A DNA stretch of 64,000 nucleotides. It comes from an uncultured Methanobrevibacter sp. (GTDB lineage Archaea > Methanobacteriota > Methanobacteria > Methanobacteriales > Methanobacteriaceae). Location of the stretch: positions 45,609 to 109,608 of the forward strand of contig NZ_CACWVY010000010.1 of the NCBI RefSeq assembly GCF_902764455.1, written 5' to 3'. Within the stretch, counting starts at the first letter, position 1; the number at the start of each line of letters is the position of its first letter. Below, piece by piece: positions 42,663 through 51,136 of the stretch. Under the pieces are notes generated by a model that saw only the letters and a list, made by a program, of their open reading frames with translations, did not search any database and was not told where the DNA came from. A program made the translations under genes and the position numbers.

Positions 42663-42700
42663 AAGTTAAAATAAATAAATTTTAACTTTTATTCCTCTTT
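42663..42700 (+). terminator. arsA terminator
   Basis: AAGTTAAAAT (42663-42672) pairs perfectly with ATTTTAACTT (42679-42688), followed by a T-rich tract. It lies between arsA and the convergent small membrane gene and may serve both. Confidence 0.6.
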
Positions 42701-43032
42701 TTTTCTTCAAAAAACCATCCAAGACACATGCTGATAATGAATAATGCCAGTATTAGCAATCCGTCTGCAGTTGATCCTTTGCTTGTAAAATCCATATAGA
42801 CGGAATTTACAAAGTATATTATAAAGAGAATTATTCCCACTATGCAGAATATAATTGATAATGTGCGGTTTTCATATTTTCCTCTGTACTTGACCAAAAA
42901 TGTCATGGAAATGTATATTACGGCTAAAGCCAGCAAGAAAAGATATACAAATAAATATTTTGGCACTGCATATATGCAGAAAACTAATATTGCCATTAAT
43001 ATTGCTATAAATATTATTTCTATTTTATTCAT
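42682..43032 (-). CDS. Small four-TM membrane protein
   Basis: A 116-residue hydrophobic protein with four predicted helices (about 5-24, 26-47, 60-83, 90-108) and a basic cytoplasmic tail (EEKKRNKS). There is no recognised family. GGTGAT precedes a double ATG; ATG 43032 gives better spacing than 43035. It is the third gene of a tight minus-strand set with the secreted protein at 43230 and the 60-residue protein at 43046, and could be its membrane partner (inference). Confidence 0.55.
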   Translation of the reverse strand: MNKIEIIFIAILMAILVFCIYAVPKYLFVYLFLLALAVIYISMTFLVKYRGKYENRTLSIIFCIVGIILFIIYFVNSVYMDFTSKGSTADGLLILALFIISMCLGWFFEEKKRNKS

Positions 43033-43045
43033 CATATCACCTGCA

Positions 43046-43228
43046 TTAGCTAATAAAGTAATTTACTAAATTAACACATATTATAATTCCTATCAGTGTT
43101 GTTATTGCACCGTTAAAGCGCATACCTAAACTCATCAGGATAATATTGTATAAAAGGCATATAATAAATATGACGTCTAGAATCTGCATTATTCTGGACT
43201 GTTTTTTAAAATATTCTATTATTTTCAT
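43046..43228 (-). CDS. Small two-TM membrane protein
   Basis: A 60-residue protein with two predicted membrane helices (about 16-34, 40-58) after a basic N-terminus (MKIIEYFKKQSRIM). GGAGGCGGTGA, which is also the end of the upstream coding region, is a strong ribosome binding site for ATG 43228, one base after the stop of the secreted 964-residue protein. The two are therefore translationally coupled. I recognise no family. Confidence 0.6.
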   Translation of the reverse strand: MKIIEYFKKQSRIMQILDVIFIICLLYNIILMSLGMRFNGAITTLIGIIICVNLVNYFIS

Positions 43229-43229
43229 T

Positions 43230-46124
43230 TCACCGCCTCCAGCTGCTGTCCCAATATTTCGAAGGCACGTTGAATGGGGTCCATGATTCGTCAGTGAAAT
43301 ATCTGTAGGTTTCATCTTTTGATAATTTCCGTGTTTGGCCTTCGCTGATATATAATGCATTATTCCTGTTCAGGGTCATATCGTTGTTGATTTCGACTTC
43401 TATATAATCGTATCCGCCTTTGCTGTTTGGAATATTGTAGATTTTACGGTTCTGCTGATAACCCGGTCTGGTTAAAGTAATTGTGTCCATGATAGTATGC
43501 CAATCTTTTTCATCAATAAATTCGTTTCTCGCATCCGATCCGGTTTGCTGTATGAAAACCATTGTGGATATCATTCCTAAACCTACTTTTGTAACGCCAG
43601 TTAGTACTTTGCCACCGATATTTGATAAAACTTTGTATGCCATTTTGCTCATGGGATGGATTTTGTCTAAAAAATCACCTACCTTATTTTTTGCCTGTGT
43701 AAATAGATTCAAAGCACTGTTGACTCCGCCTATGATATATTCGGGTATTTGTACAATGCTGCAGCAGTCACAATTCGTTGATATTGATGATCCCTTATAT
43801 GTTGCATCGTTGTGGGAATAGATAACACTTGCAACACCGCTGGTTGTGTTGACGATGATGGCTGAGTTGCTTCCGTCTTCTGCCAGTATATACATCATTT
43901 CGCCTATCTGCGCCATGCTGCTTTTGTTGTTGTTCATGGCTATGAAAATATTGTCCTGTGAGTTTGTAACGAAATCATAATATCTCTCAGAAATCGAATC
44001 CAGACAGTACTCCTCAATATTTGGCAGCTGAAGTGAATTTATAAGCCTGAATAAAGTAATGTTTTCCTCATTTCCTTTAACGTCCATTCCCATATCTGCA
44101 TTTAAAATATTCAAATATGTATCTTCAAGATTAATTCCCCCAAGTATGGTCACTGCGTGCCCTCTTTTCCAAGTCACGTCAAATTTGGAAGAATATTCAT
44201 CGGCTAGTTTGTCTGCAAGCCATGTAGTCTCAAGTGAAATCAGATGCATTCCATAAGCATTCATCACTCCAAATCTGTCCAAGTAAAGTTTTTTGCTGTC
44301 TTCCCAATTCTTCAGGATGTTTGGAGTAATTTTCCCGGTAATGATGCTGTAGGCCTGTAAAACCTCGAAACCTATGCTTTTTCGATATTTTTCAGCTAAT
44401 CCATAGCTTATTGTTTCTCTTTTTTCAAGTTCTTCCCTGCCGTTGACAGTGAATTTGGTAATTATGTCTTCTTTTGGAATGCGTCCTTCAATGCTGTTTC
44501 CAAAATATGTAAATGTAACCGGCGTATTTGAATTTACAAATTTTATGGAATTCGTATTGTGGTTTGTAATTTCATCATAGCTTTTATAGTTAAAATCATA
44601 TATTGTCTTCTGGTAGAATTTTGACAGGCTATATTTCAATCCCATCTCATCAAAATTTTGTGTCATTACATTAACGCGAGCGGTTATTTTGTCATTTTGC
44701 AAATATGTAAATGTTTCACTGTTTTGAAGGCCTTTATCTGCATAAAATCCGAATAATTCAACATTCCCTTTGGTGCTGGACTGATAGTCGATTTGTGTAA
44801 ACCCTTTTGTTTTTGAAATTATTATTCCGTTGCCCTTTAAATTGTTTCTCTTTGTGTCGCTTATCACGGGACTTCCGTCAAAGGGTATGAGATGGTATTT
44901 GTATCCGATAATTGTTGATGTCACTCCGTCAAATTTAACGTTTGAAAAAAGATGGCTTTTGCCGTTGATTTCAATTGTGAAAATCTCGTTTTTCGGCATT
45001 TTTATTATGCCGTACAGTCCGCTTTTAAGAGTGTATACGGAATTTTCAAAGACATGGGTGGTTGTCACATTAACATAGTCCGGAATTAATATTCTATGTG
45101 TGAATCTGGATGTTTTTATTAGTTCGTTTACTGTTATCTTATTGGTTGATTTTAGATTTGTATATTGGGTTGTTACTGTGTATTCTCCAGGATTCAAACT
45201 TAATTCAATTGATGCTGTTCCTTTGCTGTTTGTTGTTTTTGTATAAGTTTTGCCGGCTGCCTTTATTGTTACTTTCTGCTTGGCTGACGCTTTTCCGCTG
45301 CTGTCAAGAATTTTCACATTGAATCTGGCCTTTTTGTTTTCACTGACTGTGAGGTCATCTGTGACAATCAGAGATTTTATTGTAACTGTTTTTGTAATTG
45401 TCTCTGAAGTCTTTGAATTTGTCAGTGAAATGCTATATGTTCCGGGCTTTAAATCAACTGCAAGTTTTGCAGCACCTTTCTTGTTTGTTTTTACAGAATA
45501 TGTTTTGCTGTTTAATTTAAACTTTATTGAAGTGTCTTTCACTACCTTTCCCTTTTTATCATAAAAGGTGGCCGTGTAGGATGCTGTATTTTTGTAGTAT
45601 TTTGTAAAATCACTGGCTTTTATGGTACTTTTGATTGTTACTGTGCTTTTAGCGCTTGCAGACTGGAATTCACTGTTTCCGCTACAGCTTGTTAAAACAG
45701 TATATTTTCCACTTTTTAAATTGAGATTTAAAGAAACCTTTCCCGTTTTGTCCGTAGTTTTTGTATATGTCTCTCCGTTGATTTGAATTTTAATTTTTGC
45801 GTTTGAAATTACCTTTTTTTGATATTTTAAAGTTGCACTAAATTTGCTTCCGTCCTTATAGTACATATTCACATTTGGAGCACTTATCGTAATCTTTTTC
45901 TTTGCCGCATCAGCTTTTGGAGCTGTGGACGCTGCACTTATTTTCTCGTCATTAATTGCCTTCAGTTCGTTGCTGCTTTCTACATTAACTTTACATAAAT
46001 CCTCTTGAGGATCAGGTTGTGATATAATTTGTGATGTTTCATTTCTATTATCCGCAGCAGATACTGCCGTAATTAAAAACAGAAGTAAGAAAATGAAACA
46101 TATGGCGTTTATTTTTTTATTCAT
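43230..46124 (-). CDS. Large secreted adhesin-like protein with N-terminal Ig-like repeats
   Basis: A 964-residue secreted protein. Residues 1-26 are a signal peptide (MNKKINAICFIFLLLF...VSAA). Residues ~75-335 hold three to four Ig-like repeats with FxVxxNxKTYxVKTNKKG phrases. From ~340 to 964 is a large non-repeat domain with Cys pairs near CDCCSIV, hydrophobic stretches near residues ~775-870, and a polar Trp/Arg-rich tail (ESWTPFNVPSKYWDSSWRR). Most adhesin-like proteins here put Ig repeats at the C-terminus; this one is reversed. ATG 46124 follows AAGGTAGAT. It is coupled to two small membrane genes downstream. The biochemical role is unknown. Confidence 0.72.
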   Translation of the reverse strand: MNKKINAICFIFLLLFLITAVSAADNRNETSQIISQPDPQEDLCKVNVESSNELKAINDEKISAASTAPKADAAKKKITISAPNVNMYYKDGSKFSATLKYQKKVISNAKIKIQINGETYTKTTDKTGKVSLNLNLKSGKYTVLTSCSGNSEFQSASAKSTVTIKSTIKASDFTKYYKNTASYTATFYDKKGKVVKDTSIKFKLNSKTYSVKTNKKGAAKLAVDLKPGTYSISLTNSKTSETITKTVTIKSLIVTDDLTVSENKKARFNVKILDSSGKASAKQKVTIKAAGKTYTKTTNSKGTASIELSLNPGEYTVTTQYTNLKSTNKITVNELIKTSRFTHRILIPDYVNVTTTHVFENSVYTLKSGLYGIIKMPKNEIFTIEINGKSHLFSNVKFDGVTSTIIGYKYHLIPFDGSPVISDTKRNNLKGNGIIISKTKGFTQIDYQSSTKGNVELFGFYADKGLQNSETFTYLQNDKITARVNVMTQNFDEMGLKYSLSKFYQKTIYDFNYKSYDEITNHNTNSIKFVNSNTPVTFTYFGNSIEGRIPKEDIITKFTVNGREELEKRETISYGLAEKYRKSIGFEVLQAYSIITGKITPNILKNWEDSKKLYLDRFGVMNAYGMHLISLETTWLADKLADEYSSKFDVTWKRGHAVTILGGINLEDTYLNILNADMGMDVKGNEENITLFRLINSLQLPNIEEYCLDSISERYYDFVTNSQDNIFIAMNNNKSSMAQIGEMMYILAEDGSNSAIIVNTTSGVASVIYSHNDATYKGSSISTNCDCCSIVQIPEYIIGGVNSALNLFTQAKNKVGDFLDKIHPMSKMAYKVLSNIGGKVLTGVTKVGLGMISTMVFIQQTGSDARNEFIDEKDWHTIMDTITLTRPGYQQNRKIYNIPNSKGGYDYIEVEINNDMTLNRNNALYISEGQTRKLSKDETYRYFTDESWTPFNVPSKYWDSSWRR

Positions 46125-46250
46125 ATAATCTACCTTAACTGTCAATTTTTTAAAATCAACAATTAAAGTATGAAATCTTGTATATATGAACTTTATTTTT
46201 AAAATTAAATAGTAAATGACTTTTAAAATGAATTTAGAGGATAAATAATC

Positions 46251-46889
46251 CTAATATATGACAATTATGCACATATAGGTAAATTCACTTGAAGCAATCT
46301 CTTTCAGGGTGGACTCAACAATTCTCTCATCCGGGTAACTCAGCCTTTCACAGACTACAACTTTCCTGTCTGCTTCAACGCCATTGTCAATAAGGAATTG
46401 GGCCATGTCCTTTACCTTTCTTGAAGGAAGTGCTATTGTCACTTTTCCATTGTTTATGACTGGCAGGATGTCTTCAATGTTTTCCCTTCCGTGGAAGGTC
46501 ATTACATTTGCATTGTCCCATTGGATATGGCATCTTGCAGCCGCAAGCTGAAGGGAGCTGATTCCTGGTATGACTTCAATATTTTCTTTAGGAAAGTTTA
46601 ATTCACCTGATAATCTTAAAACAGTATTTAAAACTCCTGAAAAACCGGGGTCTCCAGTTGATAAAATTGACACGGTATTTCCGTCACATGCCAGCTGGAC
46701 TCCTTTTTTCAGGGTGTTTATCAGTTCCTTTACATTGAATGCGATTGTATTTTGCACATCATCAAACAGATCAATTGCACGTGTGCTTCCAACGGTGTAG
46801 TCACTTGCTTTAACAGTATCAATCGCTTTTTTAGTCAGATATTCACTTGCGCCGGGTCCGATTCCAATAATATAAATTTTACCATCCAT
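46251..46889 (-). CDS. cbiE: Cobalt-precorrin-7 (C5)-methyltransferase
   Basis: A 212-residue tetrapyrrole methylase of the CbiE type, which methylates C5 during anaerobic cobalamin ring synthesis using SAM. It has the IYIIGIGPGASEYLTKKA N-terminus, STGDPGFSGV substrate loop, EVIPGISSLQLAAARC and TFHGRE motifs. The companion C15-methyltransferase/decarboxylase CbiT is not fused or adjacent. ATG 46889 begins after the HxlR stop at 46891; in-frame starts at 46898 and 46901 overlap that gene. Corrinoids are needed for Mtr and other methyltransferases. Confidence 0.88.
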   Translation of the reverse strand: MDGKIYIIGIGPGASEYLTKKAIDTVKASDYTVGSTRAIDLFDDVQNTIAFNVKELINTLKKGVQLACDGNTVSILSTGDPGFSGVLNTVLRLSGELNFPKENIEVIPGISSLQLAAARCHIQWDNANVMTFHGRENIEDILPVINNGKVTIALPSRKVKDMAQFLIDNGVEADRKVVVCERLSYPDERIVESTLKEIASSEFTYMCIIVIY

Positions 46890-46890
46890 T

Positions 46891-47271
46891 TTAATCATCA
46901 ATCTCTAAAGTTTCTTTAAATGATTCTTTCAGGGCATCACGTGTCTCGTCGGAGTAACTATGGTCTTTATCATTCTGTAGTGTAAACATGGCGAGTTCGT
47001 AGATGATTTTATTGAGGGATTTGCCGTATTCAGTTAAATAATATTCTGTAGTTATGGGACTTATATTTAAAACCTGTTTTTCAATCAGTCCGTTCTTTTC
47101 AAGTTCTTTTAAGCAATTTGATAAAACTTTATTGCTCAAATCAGGCTTGTCTTCTTTAAATTCCTTAAAGTGCTTTTTTCCAAAAAACATGTCTCTGATA
47201 ATTTGAACCATCCATTTCTTGTTGATTAAATTCAAGGTTCTGTCGACAGGACATACAATTTTCCCTTCCAT
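46891..47271 (-). CDS. HxlR-family transcriptional regulator
   Basis: A 126-residue winged helix protein of the HxlR family. N-terminal CPVDRTLNLINKKWMVQIIRDM with a single Cys (C7, often redox or electrophile sensing), recognition region LSNKVLSNCLKELEKNGLIEK, and a wing with TTEYYLTEYGKSL. The gene is divergent from the macrodomain/SirTM genes and shares a 123-base spacer holding three GTTAC boxes, so it probably controls itself, cbiE and that pair (inference). Confidence 0.9.
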   Translation of the reverse strand: MEGKIVCPVDRTLNLINKKWMVQIIRDMFFGKKHFKEFKEDKPDLSNKVLSNCLKELEKNGLIEKQVLNISPITTEYYLTEYGKSLNKIIYELAMFTLQNDKDHSYSDETRDALKESFKETLEIDD

Positions 47272-47303
47272 AATTGATAATTTGGATTAATTATTATATA
47301 TTA

Positions 47304-47338
47304 GTTACTTTTTGGTTACATGGTTTCCTAAAAGTTAC
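47304..47338. promoter_or_regulatory. GTTAC boxes between HxlR regulator and macrodomain gene
   Basis: Three direct GTTAC copies at 47304-47308, 47315-47319 and 47334-47338, the first in the context TTAGTTACTTTTTGGTTAC. They lie in a divergent spacer between an HxlR regulator and its probable target operon. A related GTTAC palindrome lies at the arsA promoter. Confidence 0.4.
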
Positions 47339-47394
47339 AAAAATCATTTAAATAGTGAAAATAAATTAATATTAACGAATTAGGAGGGGGTTAA

Positions 47395-48177
47395 ATGAAT
47401 AGGGAAGAACAATTGGATTATTTGATTAATTACCTGATAGATGAACGTGATGAGCTGATTGACATTCCGGAAAATTATCAGGATAAAAGAAATTTGCTTC
47501 GCGCACTGATGAATATAAGAATGCCTTGTGAAGTTTCTGATGAATTTTTAAAAATTCAGGATGATTTTTTAACCGCCGAGACATTAAGCAAAGACTTGAC
47601 GTCAGCTGATGATATTGAGGATGTAAATGGTAAGATAATGCTTTGGCAGGGTGATATTGTTACTTTAAAGGTTGATGCAATTGTCAATGCGGCAAATTCA
47701 AAGCTATTGGGATGTTTTATACCGATGCATAACTGCATTGACAATGTAATCCATTCTGCTGCAGGTCTGCAGTTAAGACAGGACTGCGATGAAATTATGC
47801 AGGTGCAGGGTCATGATGAAGCTACAGGCAAGGCCAAAATCACAAAGGCATATAATCTGCCTTCAAAATATGTGATTCACACTGTGGGTCCTGCAATTCC
47901 TCAAGGCAAAAAACCATCTAAAAAGGATTGCGATGCCCTAAAAGGTTGCTATCAGTCATGTCTGGAGATTGCCAGTGAATATAAATTGAAATCATTGGCC
48001 TTTTGCGGAATTTCAACTGGAGTGTTTAATTTTCCACAGGATTTGGCAGCTCAAATCGCAACAAAAACTGTAGAAGAATATTTAAAATCAAATGAAACTA
48101 CCTTAAAACATGTAATTTTTAATGTATTTTCACAAGACGCATATTTAACTTATAAAAAATTATTATTTGGAGATTAA
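47395..48177 (+). CDS. Zinc-dependent macrodomain protein-ADP-ribose hydrolase
   Basis: A 260-residue macrodomain enzyme. The first ~80 residues are a helical extension typical of SirTM-linked macrodomains. The core has [17 protein letters not shown] (86-102), then [14 protein letters not shown], giving C107/H112/C114 as the zinc-binding signature of Zn-macrodomains, and [11 protein letters not shown] in the phosphate loop. Characterised relatives remove ADP-ribose from proteins modified by the partner SirTM. AGGAGGGGG precedes the ATG. The sirtuin gene starts one base after its stop. Zn ligands are inferred from motif position. Confidence 0.92.
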   Translation: MNREEQLDYLINYLIDERDELIDIPENYQDKRNLLRALMNIRMPCEVSDEFLKIQDDFLTAETLSKDLTSADDIEDVNGKIMLWQGDIVTLKVDAIVNAANSKLLGCFIPMHNCIDNVIHSAAGLQLRQDCDEIMQVQGHDEATGKAKITKAYNLPSKYVIHTVGPAIPQGKKPSKKDCDALKGCYQSCLEIASEYKLKSLAFCGISTGVFNFPQDLAAQIATKTVEEYLKSNETTLKHVIFNVFSQDAYLTYKKLLFGD

Positions 48178-48178
48178 C

Positions 48179-49024
48179 ATGGAAAAATTTGTACAAAGAC
48201 TGGATAAAGCTAAAAAAGCTATTGATAATGCTGATTATATACTCATTGGTGCAGGTGCGGGCCTTTCAACTGCAGCAGGGATTGACTATACTGGAGAAAG
48301 GTTTAGGAAATATTTCGATGATTTCATTGAGGAATATGGATTTACTGACATGTATTCATCAGGATTTTACCCATTTAAAAGCTCTGAGGAAAAATGGGCT
48401 TATTGGGCAAGACATATTTTTGCAAACAGATATGATGTAGGTAAGACTGACGTATATCAAAAGCTATTGAAACTGGTTGAAGATAAGAATTATTTTGTTT
48501 TAACAACCAATGTGGAGCATCAGTTTTGGATAAACGGTTTTGACGATTCTAAAATATTTGCAACACAGGGCGATTACGGGTTGCTTCAGTGTTCTAAAGC
48601 ATGTCACAAAAAATTATATCCGAACAAATCACAGGTATTTGAATGGCTTGACAAAACTGAAAATTTCAGAATTCCGAAAGAACTGGTACCTGAATGTCCT
48701 GTCTGCGGTGAGGAGATGGATCTTAATTTAAGAAAGGACAATTTATTTGTTGAAGATGAAAAATGGCATGAAATGCATAAAAATTACGCTGATTTTTTAA
48801 AAAAAGCTGATGGAAATATTGTCTTTTTGGAATGCGGTGTCGGTTTTAATACACCTGCAATTATAAGATATCCTTTTGAACAGATGACTTATGATAATCA
48901 AAATGCAACATTGATTAGATTGAATAAAGGTTTTCCTGATGCAATTCCTGAAAATAAAGATAAAACAATAAGTTTTGATGAAAATATTGAGGATATCCTT
49001 GATAATTGGCTTTCAAGAATTTAG
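48179..49024 (+). CDS. SirTM-type (class M) sirtuin, probable protein ADP-ribosyltransferase
   Basis: A 281-residue sirtuin homologue. The NAD site GAGAGLSTAAG (24-34) is intact, but the deacetylase motif TQNID is replaced by TTNVEHQF (109-116, N111) and the catalytic His by Gln in QGDYG (Q130). This is the signature of SirTM enzymes, which transfer ADP-ribose to lipoylated GcvH-L-type carriers in bacteria. Four cysteines (C138, C142, C173, C176) form a zinc ribbon. Preceding GGAG fixes ATG 48179 over TTG 48167. In bacteria gcvH-L and lplA2 accompany it; neither is present here, so the target is unknown. Its 3' end overlaps the convergent gene by 12 bases. Confidence 0.92.
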   Translation: MEKFVQRLDKAKKAIDNADYILIGAGAGLSTAAGIDYTGERFRKYFDDFIEEYGFTDMYSSGFYPFKSSEEKWAYWARHIFANRYDVGKTDVYQKLLKLVEDKNYFVLTTNVEHQFWINGFDDSKIFATQGDYGLLQCSKACHKKLYPNKSQVFEWLDKTENFRIPKELVPECPVCGEEMDLNLRKDNLFVEDEKWHEMHKNYADFLKKADGNIVFLECGVGFNTPAIIRYPFEQMTYDNQNATLIRLNKGFPDAIPENKDKTISFDENIEDILDNWLSRI

Positions 49025-51136
49025 GATTTCTTCCTCTTTTTTAAGGAATCTGTAAATGGATTCTGCACCGACAAGTTCGCCGGGGTCCTGCCACTGTGAA
49101 GGATATAATATAAACGGTCGGGTCTGGTCTCCTCCAAGACCGCCGTGTGATCCAATCAGTTCTTCAAATGCACACACTTCATTATGTTTTTCATCATAAA
49201 AACTGTTGACCATGATATCCGGCATATTTTTAAATGAATTCTGGCGTTTGAGATGTTTAGGGGCATTTTTTCCAAAGCCTTTAAGAGGATTTTCACCTAC
49301 CACTCTGTCACTGTCCAAATAATAAATTCCATTTTGCCCTATAACCATTCCTCCGTTTGCTATTGAATTGACCAAAATAAATCCGATTCCTGAATGTTTT
49401 ACAAGACCCGGAATCAAATCAGGAAAGAGCATTACAATTTCCTCATAGTTCAGGCGTTCTTTCCATTGTGTAAGATAAATAAGGCCCAGGTTTCCAGAAC
49501 CTAAAACAATTAATTCAGAATTCTTTGCTTTTTTTGTACTTATTTCAATACTTTCATGGCCTTTAATATAATCCAGGCTGTTGGAATAACTTTTTTTCAG
49601 TTTTTCGTATTTTTCATTTTCAAAAATAATTGCAGGCTTCATATTGTCAATATTTTCTTTAATGTCCTGCAGTGATTTTCTATCTTCAAATAAATCATCA
49701 GAAATATTTCCAAATTTATTTTTAATGTTTCTTATTTGTTTATTTTCAGGAATTACTGCATCTCTAAAGTGGTCAATATTATATTCATTTTTAAATACCT
49801 TCATATCGTCAGGAAGGAATCTTCTCACATAGTTTCCTAGTGTAATTCCGTATCTTTGTTTGAATGTGGCTCCATTTGACTGGCCATGGTCTGATAAAAC
49901 AACAATCTGATAATCTCTGTCACTCATTTCTATTGCGGATTTGATGATTGAAAACTGCAAATCGATGTTTTTTAAAGCTCCCCAAACGTCATTGTCCTGA
50001 ACTCCTGAGTGATGAGCTATTTCGTCATAACCCATATAGGTTGCATATGCGCTGTCAATATCTCCTTTCAGTATTTCACTTATTAAAACATCTGTTGTAA
50101 CTTCTCTTAAAACCACATTAGCTCCCGCTCTGACGGCTGCATAAACAATTGTTCTTCTAAGGCGGGGATGCTTTTTTTTCACATAATTGGCTATTTGAGA
50201 TTTGATTTCCAGAAGCATGTCCCATAAAAACAGCACAAATACTCTTTGAAAGTGATAGGCATCCAAAAATACTGTATTTAATGTATTATTGTGTACGTAG
50301 GTAAATCCTCTTAATTTTGATGATGTTAATGTGTGGATTTTACTGTCTCCTGAAAACATGTTAGTAATGCTGATTCCATTCGTAAGTAAACCTTTGCCAT
50401 TGCTTATAACCTTTTCAATTTTCGGTGCATCACTTAATTTTCCTGAAACGATAATTTTATTGTCATTTTCCTTTTCAACCCATCTGTATGCTACAATATC
50501 CTTATTGTTGCCGTGCAGTATTCCTGCCTGACTGGCTCCGGTTTGAGAGGACAAATCGGTTTCCCATTCTTTAAGAGTATGTGTTTTTTCATCCATCCAC
50601 TTTTCAAGATTCGGCATGACTCCTTTTGAAATCGCTTTTTTTAGAGTATTTATGGAAAGACCATCTATTTCAATCATTATAAGTCCTGATGAAACTTTTT
50701 GGCTGGGTGTTTTTTGTTTTAATGCATAGTTTAAAATATTTTTAATGTAGCTGTCATAATAGTTGGTGTGTGTGATGTTTGTAACGAATGTGGTGACTAC
50801 TGCCATCATTATAGGGGCCTGGAAAATTCCGTAAAATCCGGCATGTGCTCCGGGAATAAAATATGTCACAATATAAAAAACAAATCCGTTTAATAAAATT
50901 GAACCGACTCCGAACGTAAAAATGATAATCTTCATTAAAAATCGTCTGAATAGTGGCCATAATAGTGCGTTGGCTATAGCTATTGCTATTACAATTATTA
51001 CTGCATTATACCATGGACCAACTGTAAAGTCCGTACTGATATAGTCCACTGCATATATGGTGACAACATTTGATATGAATATTAATCCGGTAGTAATTAT
51101 TGTCCTTAGGGAAGAAATTATCCGATTTTTAATCAT
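49013..51136 (-). CDS. Membrane protein with holin-4-like N-terminus and alkaline-phosphatase-fold domain
   Basis: A 707-residue protein. Residues 1-130 hold four hydrophobic helices resembling the family 4 'phage holin' (PF04020-like) membrane module. Residues ~150-700 form an alkaline phosphatase/phosphodiesterase superfamily domain: MIEIDGLSINTLKKA (metal Asp), SQTGASQAGILHG (nucleophile Thr region), GYDEIAHHSG and VLSDHGQSNG (metal His/Asp), and C-terminal HGGLGGDQ. The substrate is unknown; surface phospholipid or phosphoglycan headgroups are plausible. It overlaps the upstream metallophosphoesterase gene by 4 bases, so the two act in one operon. Confidence 0.8.
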   Translation of the reverse strand: MIKNRIISSLRTIITTGLIFISNVVTIYAVDYISTDFTVGPWYNAVIIVIAIAIANALLWPLFRRFLMKIIIFTFGVGSILLNGFVFYIVTYFIPGAHAGFYGIFQAPIMMAVVTTFVTNITHTNYYDSYIKNILNYALKQKTPSQKVSSGLIMIEIDGLSINTLKKAISKGVMPNLEKWMDEKTHTLKEWETDLSSQTGASQAGILHGNNKDIVAYRWVEKENDNKIIVSGKLSDAPKIEKVISNGKGLLTNGISITNMFSGDSKIHTLTSSKLRGFTYVHNNTLNTVFLDAYHFQRVFVLFLWDMLLEIKSQIANYVKKKHPRLRRTIVYAAVRAGANVVLREVTTDVLISEILKGDIDSAYATYMGYDEIAHHSGVQDNDVWGALKNIDLQFSIIKSAIEMSDRDYQIVVLSDHGQSNGATFKQRYGITLGNYVRRFLPDDMKVFKNEYNIDHFRDAVIPENKQIRNIKNKFGNISDDLFEDRKSLQDIKENIDNMKPAIIFENEKYEKLKKSYSNSLDYIKGHESIEISTKKAKNSELIVLGSGNLGLIYLTQWKERLNYEEIVMLFPDLIPGLVKHSGIGFILVNSIANGGMVIGQNGIYYLDSDRVVGENPLKGFGKNAPKHLKRQNSFKNMPDIMVNSFYDEKHNEVCAFEELIGSHGGLGGDQTRPFILYPSQWQDPGELVGAESIYRFLKKEEEILNS

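Noticed and set aside
48179..49024. Ordinary sirtuin deacetylase
   Set aside because: The TQNID and catalytic His are replaced by the SirTM signature.
49013..49450. Prophage from the holin-like segment
   Set aside because: Holin-4-like membrane modules occur in many non-phage genes; no phage genes are around.
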